Below are positions 1 to 4,703 of a stretch of 8,694 nt of DNA, piece after piece. Under the pieces are notes generated by a model. That model was not told the origin of the DNA and did no database searches. It was given only the letters and a program-made list of their open reading frames with translations. Position numbers and translations under genes: made by a program. Each line of letters starts with the position of its first letter. Within the stretch, counting starts at the first letter, position 1. This DNA is from an uncultured Blautia sp. (GTDB taxonomy: Bacteria; Bacillota; Clostridia; Lachnospirales; Lachnospiraceae), in NCBI GenBank assembly GCA_946538475.1, contig CAMNGN010000081.1:1-8694 (forward strand), read 5' to 3'.

Positions 1-219
1 AATCTTGTTTGTTGCGTGTCCGGTAAGATTGGTTTCCTCGGTAAGGGTTGCTGTCACAAGTTCTGCATAAGCGTCACGCAGATTGGCCATATCGACGGCC
101 TCTCTGGATTTCTCCAACTGGCTTGTGAAAACCGGGATGGCAATCGCTACGAGCACGGCGATAATCGCCACAACGATCAAAAGTTCTGCCAGGGTAAAAC
201 CTTTTTTATTTCTCTTCAT
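1..219 (-). CDS. pilA: Type IV major-pilin-like prepilin, N-terminal part (3' end outside window)
   Basis: The first 73 codons of a prepilin are visible; the frame is open to the window edge. The product starts with a short basic leader (Met-Lys-Arg-Asn-Lys-Lys-Gly), followed by the class III cleavage site G7|F-T-L-A-E, so the mature protein has Phe1 and Glu5 as in classical type IVa pilins. A hydrophobic helix (about residues 8-30) follows, with the usual Pro near mature position 22, then an amphipathic stretch with the typical pattern around Ser-Gln-Leu-Glu-Lys-Ser-Arg-Glu. The family is processed by PilD (encoded in this window), held in the membrane by the helix and polymerised into the pilus by PilB/PilC. 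The start is set by AAAGGAA (228-234) upstream of the ATG. It lies 297 bases downstream of pilO with its own promoter. The globular domain is not visible, so major pilin versus minor pilin or pseudopilin cannot be separated for certain; the promoter favours major pilin. Confidence 0.9.
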   Translation of the reverse strand, partial: MKRNKKGFTLAELLIVVAIIAVLVAIAIPVFTSQLEKSREAVDMANLRDAYAELVTATLTEETNLTGHATNKI

Positions 220-366
220 ACTTTTAATTCCTTTCTACATGTAGTACGTCAAGTTGCCCGGAGGGATACGGCCGGTACCGCCGGGCCGGATGATGTTGCT
301 TTTTCGTTCCCTTCTTCAGGAGACGTTGAGTTTATGATTTGAGCTGCCGGGAACAGCTTTCTATCT
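220..366 (-). promoter_or_regulatory. Long structured 5' leader of the pilin gene
   Basis: If transcription starts about 7 bases after the -10 box, the pilin mRNA has a leader of about 147 bases. In minus-strand RNA sense it contains a hairpin AGCTG/CAGCT with a 7-base loop (342-358). The loop bases UUCCC can pair with GGGAA further downstream (307-311), a possible pseudoknot. It also contains a GC-only stem of 7 pairs with one bulge (269-288), and a 10-base palindrome CTACATGTAG (235-244) directly before the ribosome binding site. There is no U-run after a hairpin, so a transcription terminator is not indicated. I find no credible small gene here. It does not match the cyclic-di-GMP riboswitch cores I remember. 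Regulatory function is inference. Confidence 0.4.
228..234 (-). promoter_or_regulatory. Ribosome binding site of the pilin gene
   Basis: AAAGGAA on the minus strand lies 8 bases before the ATG at 219 and fixes that start. It abuts the CTACATGTAG palindrome (235-244), so folding of the leader could affect access to it. Confidence 0.7.
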
Positions 367-372
367 GCGTTA

Positions 373-402
373 ATTATACCATATAGATTTGGCTTTCCAC
401 AA
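373..402 (-). promoter_or_regulatory. Sigma-A-type promoter with extended -10 for the pilin gene
   Basis: On the minus strand there is TTGTGG (397-402), an 18-base spacer, and a perfect TATAAT (373-378) preceded by TGG, giving the extended -10 form TGnTATAAT. The upstream sequence is very AT-rich, with an A-tract around 425-434 that could act as an UP element. Transcription would start near 366. The -35 matches consensus in only 4 of 6 positions, but the extended -10 can compensate. The promoter lies between pilO and the pilin gene and would allow the pilin to be made separately from, and more abundantly than, the assembly proteins. Confidence 0.7.
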
Positions 403-507
403 GTATAATATACAGAAATTATCAAATTTTTTTTCGACTTTGGAGAGTAATCGAACAATATTTTGTGGCAAAAGTGGTAAGTTGTCAGTTATGTTAACCG
501 GGTATAG

Positions 508-521
508 AATGAGTACTCATT
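508..521. other. Perfect 14-base palindrome over the pilO stop codon
   Basis: AATGAGTACTCATT is fully self-complementary and contains the pilO TGA stop (519-517). It has no loop and no following U-run, so it is not a standard intrinsic terminator. It could be a protein-binding site, a short cruciform, or chance. Confidence 0.35.
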
Positions 522-1104
522 GATTGACCGCAGCGGTGTCGGCGGGAAGGCCGGCGTCGGCGGTTCCGCCGACCATGGTTTCGTAGAAGGTGGCGGCGGC
601 GTTCACGGTGGTCACACCGGTTTCGGTGATGGTGCACCTTATATCTCCTACCAGGCACCGGTCACGGCTCTGACACAAGGACTCCAGGATCTTCTGGGCG
701 GTCTTGTAGGAGGCTGTCGTATACTGCAGAGTAAAGCTGCGTCTGATCTGATCGCCGGACCTGGCCACGTCGGCGAAGGAGATCGAATACTTATCTGTAG
801 ATGCCAGAACATCATTAAGGAAGGCTATCTCAGCCTTGCTGTTGTTGTAGCTGGGCATGTAGGACATGGCACCTTCTTCTTCCATCGTGTCCATCTCGGA
901 CTGAAGTGATTTCAGATGCGAAAGCCTGCTCTCTGCCACTGATATTTCTGTCTGCAGAGCCTGTGCTTCGGAACGGGAAGAACTCACCGAATCGTTTACG
1001 AACACATAAACAAAGCGGTAATATACCAGGCCGACCAAAATCACTGCCAGAAGCACCAGCAGGATCTTCTCGGTTCTTGTAAAGTCTCGGCTCATTACCT
1101 TCAT
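517..1104 (-). CDS. pilO: PilO-like type IV pilus alignment-complex protein
   Basis: The 195-residue product has the PilO plan. A short basic cytoplasmic N-terminus is followed by one membrane helix (about 13-36), a probable coiled coil (about 40-78), then an extracytoplasmic alpha/beta domain (about 90-178) of the ferredoxin-like type. A low-complexity Ala/Gly/Asp tail ends the protein. In the known family, PilO pairs with PilN across the membrane and links cytoplasmic PilM to the pilin platform. Sequence conservation is low in this family, so the call rests mainly on topology, size and position as third gene after pilM and pilN. The ATG overlaps the pilN stop in an ATGA arrangement, and AGGAGG lies 7 bases upstream; a second in-frame ATG at 1095 is too far from that site. 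Three cysteines (144, 150, 157) fall in the outer domain and could form a disulfide. No terminator follows. Confidence 0.8.
   Translation of the reverse strand: MKVMSRDFTRTEKILLVLLAVILVGLVYYRFVYVFVNDSVSSSRSEAQALQTEISVAESRLSHLKSLQSEMDTMEEEGAMSYMPSYNNSKAEIAFLNDVLASTDKYSISFADVARSGDQIRRSFTLQYTTASYKTAQKILESLCQSRDRCLVGDIRCTITETGVTTVNAAATFYETMVGGTADAGLPADTAAVNQ
556..573 (-). other. GC-rich perfect hairpin inside the 3' end of pilO
   Basis: GTCGGCGG and CCGCCGAC are perfect inverted copies separated by 2 bases (a practical stem of 7 pairs with a 4-base loop). It encodes part of the Gly/Ala/Asp tail of PilO, about 37 bases before the stop. No U-run follows, so it is not a typical terminator. It could slow decay of, or mark, the 3' end of the operon mRNA, or it may just reflect GC-rich codons. 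Confidence 0.35.
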
Positions 1105-1901
1105 TTCGTCGCCTCCTCGTCTGCCGCTTCATCCGGCTGCTTCAGATATACCAGAAATCTGGCCCAGACCTCCTTGCCGGAGTTGGTAGTGCTGCCGGAG
1201 CTGCTTTTGCTGTCTGTCGACGATGTAGTTGTACCTGAGCTGTTTCTGTTTTTCAGATACTGCGTTTCACTGTTCTTTATAAGCTGATCACTGCTTCTTT
1301 TCGTCGTACTGCCTGAGCTACTGCTGCCTGAAGAACTGCTCCCTGCACTTGTCGATGTGACAACAGTCTTCTCATTCTTATTGGCAGTCATAATGATACA
1401 GCTGTCAACAATCGGACTTTTTTCGATTTTTTTAGCGAGGTCATTCTGCTGACTCAGAGTATTCTCGGTCACTTCTATTGTCAGTATGTTTCCCGATACA
1501 TTCCAGTTTTTTGCATATTCTGATGCAGGAAGGACGCTCTCCACCAGTTCCAGCACTTTGACACGGTCTACCATCGAAAGCTCATCTGCCGTCATACCGG
1601 CGACCGTATAATGGGCATAGGTGTCCTCGACCCCCGTCATTTCCTCGGCCGCACTCATCAGTGCATCATACTGAGTCCGGAGACGTACCACCTCTCCTTC
1701 TGCCTGTGACATTTCCATCAGCCTGTCATACACCATAAATTTACTGAAGGCGCCGGCCAGAAGAATGATCAGCAGTATGGCGGGAATGGCAATGCCGAGG
1801 TTTATTTTATTCTCATCAACCTGCACCAGGTTGATCGAGGTTTTTACCGGAATCCGTCCGCGTTTCAGACGGCTTCCTTTTTTAGTCTTTGCTTTAGCCA
1901 C
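1101..1901 (-). CDS. pilN: PilN-like type IV pilus alignment-complex protein with Ser-rich insertion
   Basis: The 266-residue product has a basic cytoplasmic N-terminus with an S-I-N-L-V sequence (residues 22-26) resembling the PilM-binding I-N-L-L/P motif of PilN proteins. One membrane helix follows (about 34-52), then a probable coiled coil (about 58-88) and an extracytoplasmic alpha/beta domain. In the family, PilN pairs with PilO and its N-terminus sits in a groove of PilM. The start chosen is GTG at 1901, because a strong GGGAGGGAG lies 6 bases upstream and translation from the farther upstream ATG at 1988 would only read out-of-frame pilM sequence. The GTG shares one base with the pilM TAG stop. 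Unusually, residues about 182-242 are mostly Ser, Thr and Gly and interrupt the outer domain just before its probable last beta strand (around 245-254). This makes the protein longer than the roughly 180-200 residues I expect for PilN. Confidence 0.82.
   Translation of the reverse strand: MAKAKTKKGSRLKRGRIPVKTSINLVQVDENKINLGIAIPAILLIILLAGAFSKFMVYDRLMEMSQAEGEVVRLRTQYDALMSAAEEMTGVEDTYAHYTVAGMTADELSMVDRVKVLELVESVLPASEYAKNWNVSGNILTIEVTENTLSQQNDLAKKIEKSPIVDSCIIMTANKNEKTVVTSTSAGSSSSGSSSSGSTTKRSSDQLIKNSETQYLKNRNSSGTTTSSTDSKSSSGSTTNSGKEVWARFLVYLKQPDEAADEEATK
1112..1117 (-). promoter_or_regulatory. Ribosome binding site deciding the pilO start
   Basis: A full AGGAGG on the minus strand lies 7 bases before the ATG at 1104 and about 16 before the alternative ATG at 1095. 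It supports the upstream start and the 4-base overlap with pilN. It sits inside the pilN coding end. Confidence 0.8.
1309..1338 (-). repeat. Imperfect 15-base tandem repeat in the pilN Ser-rich region
   Basis: Two adjacent 15-base units (1309-1323 and 1324-1338) differ at three positions and encode Ser-Ser-Gly-Ser-Ser-type units. A third, more decayed copy follows. This points to growth of the low-complexity insert by slippage or unequal exchange. Confidence 0.6.
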
Positions 1902-2989
1902 TATTTTCTCCCTCCCGGTCTGCGAGTTTTTCCGGTCTTTGCGTTCTCCTGAAGAGTGACGCCTATGGCCTGTACGAAGCTGTAGCATTCTTCAACATTG
2001 TTTCCTTCCGGAACCAGTTCTTCGGCCCGGTGAAGATCGATATCCAGCATATCGACTATGGTGTCCCGGAGCGGCTTTATCACCGCACCGCCTCCGCAGA
2101 GCCACATGTTTGAAAGTGTGCTGTCCGGATTGCTGAAATGATAGAAATTGAGAGCCCGCATAAGCTCCACCGCTATGTTTTCGTATGATGACATACACTC
2201 TTCGCGGTACTGGCAGTTTTCGTAGTTGCTCATCAGATAAGTATGCGCAAGATGTACATCTACGCCGAACAGGTCGGCCAGAACATTGTTAAGGTTCGAA
2301 AGGCCGATGTCCAGTATTCTGGTTGCCACATGGCGGTCTTTTTTGAACATATACATACGGAAGGATGAATATCCCATGTCCAGTATGCAGAATTCATCGG
2401 ACACCTGATAGAGCGATTCGCTTCGTGCGCGGATAAGCGATATAAACGAGCACACAGCCGGAGCGGCTATCTTCAGCTTAAGCCCTGCCTTTCGGAGGAA
2501 AAACTGCGCATTCTCGATAAGCTCCCTTCTTGTGCTTACCGCAAGCAGCTCCATCGTAGGAACCGCTTCCTTATCCTCAAACCCATCTTCCTCCTGCGTC
2601 GATGACGGTGCTTCGATGTCCTCTTCTTCATCGGAGGGTATCACGGCATAATCAAACACATAGTCACGCACTTCGCCGGTAATGTAGTCATTGAACTCAA
2701 ACGGCAGATTATAGACCAGCTGGTCGATCGTCATTTCGGGCATCTCGACATTTTTTACGTAAACTGCCTCGTTTGGCAGAACCAGTGCGGCCAGGTTCGC
2801 GTGTATTTTGTTCTCTTTCATAGTCCTGCGGATAAGCTCACCCATCGCCTCGGGCGAGGTGACCTGCCCTTCACGCAGCAGATTCTCCGGCATGGAGACA
2901 ACTGCTGTCTTAAGTACACGCCTTCCCTGACAAAGTGCCAGCTTAAGTTGATCATATCCTATGTCTACACCAAGAATCTTCTTTGCCAT
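1901..2989 (-). CDS. pilM: PilM-like actin-fold ATPase of the type IV pilus
   Basis: The 362-residue product has the actin/FtsA-like fold signature. The first phosphate loop is at residues 8-17 (Val-Asp-Ile-Gly-Tyr), the second at 201-210 (Leu-Asp-Met-Gly-Tyr), and the adenosine motif at 298-303 (Cys-Gly-Gly-Gly-Ala-Val). PilM is a cytoplasmic protein that binds ATP and the PilN N-terminus; with PilN/PilO it forms the alignment complex. The length is typical (about 350). Residues 118-146 hold a strongly acidic insert (many Glu/Asp) where relatives usually have a short turn. The start is ATG at 2989, 7 bases after GGAG; a TTG at 2995 is only 1 base from that site and is rejected. It is followed directly by pilN with a 1-base overlap. 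The tail is short and basic (Lys/Arg/Gly). Confidence 0.92.
   Translation of the reverse strand: MAKKILGVDIGYDQLKLALCQGRRVLKTAVVSMPENLLREGQVTSPEAMGELIRRTMKENKIHANLAALVLPNEAVYVKNVEMPEMTIDQLVYNLPFEFNDYITGEVRDYVFDYAVIPSDEEEDIEAPSSTQEEDGFEDKEAVPTMELLAVSTRRELIENAQFFLRKAGLKLKIAAPAVCSFISLIRARSESLYQVSDEFCILDMGYSSFRMYMFKKDRHVATRILDIGLSNLNNVLADLFGVDVHLAHTYLMSNYENCQYREECMSSYENIAVELMRALNFYHFSNPDSTLSNMWLCGGGAVIKPLRDTIVDMLDIDLHRAEELVPEGNNVEECYSFVQAIGVTLQENAKTGKTRRPGGRK
1908..1916 (-). promoter_or_regulatory. Ribosome binding site deciding the pilN GTG start
   Basis: GGGAGGGAG on the minus strand lies within the last codons of pilM, 6 bases before the GTG at 1901. It is the reason for choosing GTG; no ATG lies at a proper distance. 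Confidence 0.8.
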
Positions 2990-2996
2990 AATCAAT

Positions 2997-3000
2997 CTCC
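2997..3000 (-). promoter_or_regulatory. Ribosome binding site deciding the pilM start
   Basis: GGAG lies 7 bases before the ATG at 2989. It is too close to the TTG at 2995 to serve that codon. Confidence 0.65.
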
Positions 3001-3039
3001 GGATCCTATCCCATTAACATATTTATATAAATCATTAAA

Positions 3040-3067
3040 TCCGAACCTGCTTAAGCCGGGTTTCGGA
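3040..3067 (-). terminator. Stem-loop between pilD and pilM, weak terminator or processing site
   Basis: On the minus strand TCCGAAACC can pair with GGTTCGGA (8 pairs with one bulged A) around an 11-base loop that contains GCTTAAGC. A T-rich but interrupted tail (TTTAATGATTT) follows. It could be an attenuating terminator that lowers pilMNO expression, or an RNase processing or stabilising stem. It is the only substantial structure in the 106-base pilD-pilM gap (2990-3095), where I see no convincing promoter. Confidence 0.4.
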
Positions 3068-3095
3068 CAGTTACATACATAATAACATGAGTATT

Positions 3096-3881
3096 TCAGA
3101 GGAGCCCGCCGTACCACGAGATAAGCGGCTGTCCAAAGAGCAGCATTGCTGCTGCCGATACCGCTATTGACGGGCCGAAGGGGAATTCTCTCTTCTTTTC
3201 TCCCCTTGAAAGGGTGTGGATAAGAAGCCCCACTATACAGGCAAACATCAATGTGAACAGTGTTCCTATCATTCCAAGATAAAGGCCAATCACAAAGAAC
3301 AGTTTGATATCTCCGCCGCCAAGGCTGTCGCGTCCAAGGACACGGTCCATAACCAGAGACACAACCAGCAGCCCCCCTCCAAACAGGAATGCTGCGCCGA
3401 CCGAGAGGAGCGTATCGCGCCACCCGGTGAAAAGGAACGGCTGTGCGATGACCCATGCCGCTATCGACACTATATGACAGCCGTCCGGTATGATCATATC
3501 GTCAAGGTCTGTCAGGAAAAGGACAAACAGGCAGCAAATGAATATATAATTTCTGAGGCACAGCACTGTCAGATCAAATCTCAGAAGACAGAGGACAGTG
3601 ATGCAGGAAAAGGCAAGCTCTGTAAACGGATACCTGACAGAAAGCCTGCTGCCGCATGCCTTGCACCGCCCTTTTTGAATGACGAAGCTCAGGACCGGTA
3701 TCAGCTCTGTCACGCCCAGTGTATGTCCGCACTCCGGGCAGTGGCTCCGCCCTTTTACAAAGGATTCGCCATGCGCTATGCGCCAGGCTGCGCAGTTGAG
3801 AAAGGAACCCATCACCAGACCAAAAACCGCTGTGACGATCACGAAAAAGATCAGCATCGGCTGATATTCATAGATGGACAT
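3096..3881 (-). CDS. pilD: Prepilin peptidase / N-methyltransferase (A24 family)
   Basis: The 261-residue membrane enzyme cleaves the Gly|Phe bond of prepilins at the inner face of the membrane and methylates the new N-terminus. After a first membrane helix (about 9-30, with the Gly-Ser-Phe-Leu-Asn motif) comes a cytoplasmic loop with two zinc-type Cys pairs, C48-x2-C51 and C73-x2-C76. These are typical of bifunctional PilD. The aspartyl protease motifs are present: Asp125 in Thr-Asp-Leu-Asp-Asp...Ile-Pro-Asp, and Asp191 in Gly-Gly-Gly-Asp-Ile-Lys-Leu. Several more membrane segments surround them. The length is normal for the family. The start has an excellent GGAGGTG 7 bases upstream. It sits directly after the pilin-like gene (37-base gap), fitting its role in processing that product and the pilin at 1-219. 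The protein has many extra cysteines in its membrane segments. Confidence 0.95.
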   Translation of the reverse strand: MSIYEYQPMLIFFVIVTAVFGLVMGSFLNCAAWRIAHGESFVKGRSHCPECGHTLGVTELIPVLSFVIQKGRCKACGSRLSVRYPFTELAFSCITVLCLLRFDLTVLCLRNYIFICCLFVLFLTDLDDMIIPDGCHIVSIAAWVIAQPFLFTGWRDTLLSVGAAFLFGGGLLVVSLVMDRVLGRDSLGGGDIKLFFVIGLYLGMIGTLFTLMFACIVGLLIHTLSRGEKKREFPFGPSIAVSAAAMLLFGQPLISWYGGLL

Positions 3882-3918
3882 TCCTTTTCACCTCCGCACC
3901 TTGCCCGATGCCGCTCCG

Positions 3919-4701
3919 TCAGCTGTACGCGTCACCGCTCCAGCCATCCCCGGCTCTCCATCTTGCGCAGTAATATTCATCTGCGTACACAAAGTAAGCT
4001 ATCTTTCCTGTTTTTACATTTCCTGAGGTAAATGACCCTTCACCCTCAATACCATAGAAGGCCACTATACCTTCATATCCGTTTGTGGTGTCGGTCCCGC
4101 GCCTCAGCGGCTCCTCTTTGAGTACGTGCATGCACCTGAGTTCACGGTTGTTTAGAGTGATCTCTATGTACTCGGGAGAAGGCCCTTCTTCATCTGCGGT
4201 TGCGGAAGTTTTTCGGACGGATGCGGCTTTCGGCTTTGCTGCAGCCTGTGCATCCTGTTCGGATCGTTTGATCAGCTGTTCCGAGAGCAGATCCTTTGCG
4301 TAGGATGCGTTGAGCCTCACACGTTCTTTTTTATCATTTCCGTGTATGCCGCAGAATGGCTGATATATGCCATTTTCATCCTTCGAAAGATAGACTTCAC
4401 CCCCTGCGGGGCACAGCTCATCACGTCCGGGCATCACTTTGTCCAGAATTCTCCTCGCCTGCTCTGACGTTGTGTCCTCAAGTGAGCCCAGATATTCAAT
4501 GATCAGACCATCCCCGGCTGATTTCATCGCCTGATCGCAGCCCACCTTCTGTGAGCGGTAGCTGAAGCTTTTCCAGGCCGGAACTGCTATGATACACAGC
4601 ATTACTGCAATGAGAAGGAGGAGTACGGCGATAGCGACGCTGAGTCCGCCGGTCCTGTTTTTTAACCTGAAAAGGATCTTTTGTCTCGTTTTCATTTTCA
4701 T
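3919..4701 (-). CDS. Pilin-like single-pass membrane protein without Glu5, candidate minor pilin
   Basis: This 260-residue protein is not one I can name. It begins with a basic 19-residue stretch ending Arg-Thr-Gly-Gly, then a strongly hydrophobic helix (about 20-42) with Pro41 and a pilin-like continuation (Lys-Ser-Phe-Ser-Tyr-Arg). That is the layout of a prepilin. However, after cleavage at either Gly the fifth residue would be Ile or Ala, not Glu. Residues 97-121 carry Cys-Pro-Ala-Gly-Gly ... Cys-Gly-Ile-His-Gly, resembling a motif seen in clostridial pilin-like proteins. An Ala/Lys/Ser-rich linker (about 148-175) leads to a C-terminal domain (about 176-260) with Cys190 and Cys245 and many aromatics. 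It lies between pilC and pilD, 2 bases after the pilC stop and without a clear ribosome binding site, so translation is probably coupled to pilC. A second ATG at 4695 is possible. Best guess: a minor or tip pilin of the GspK kind. An anchored non-pilin accessory protein is the alternative. Confidence 0.65.
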   Translation of the reverse strand: MKMKTRQKILFRLKNRTGGLSVAIAVLLLLIAVMLCIIAVPAWKSFSYRSQKVGCDQAMKSAGDGLIIEYLGSLEDTTSEQARRILDKVMPGRDELCPAGGEVYLSKDENGIYQPFCGIHGNDKKERVRLNASYAKDLLSEQLIKRSEQDAQAAAKPKAASVRKTSATADEEGPSPEYIEITLNNRELRCMHVLKEEPLRRGTDTTNGYEGIVAFYGIEGEGSFTSGNVKTGKIAYFVYADEYYCARWRAGDGWSGDAYS

Positions 4702-4703
4702 CT

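Noticed and set aside
220..366. Cyclic-di-GMP-I or -II riboswitch in the pilin leader
   Set aside because: Such switches precede some clostridial pilus operons, but the conserved core words I remember (for example GGGCAAA and GACGCAAAGCC) are absent. A covariance-model search (Rfam RF01051, RF01786) would settle it.
421..440. T-run on the plus strand as an intrinsic terminator
   Set aside because: No stable stem precedes it and there is no plus-strand gene to terminate; on the minus strand it is an A-tract, better read as an AT-rich promoter-upstream element.
249..458. A 69-codon open frame on the minus strand between pilO and the pilin gene
   Set aside because: It spans the pilin promoter and leader, lacks a clear ribosome binding site, and the product shows no recognisable domain.
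1902..1988. N-terminal extension of pilN to an ATG at 1988
   Set aside because: The extra residues overlap the pilM 3' end out of frame and look unlike PilN; the GTG at 1901 has a strong ribosome binding site at 1908-1916.
3216..4031. Long open frame of 271 codons on the plus strand opposite pilD
   Set aside because: It lies antisense to a clearly conserved prepilin peptidase and the adjacent pilin-like gene. Its Cys/His/Gln-rich product looks like reverse-strand translation and matches no family I know.
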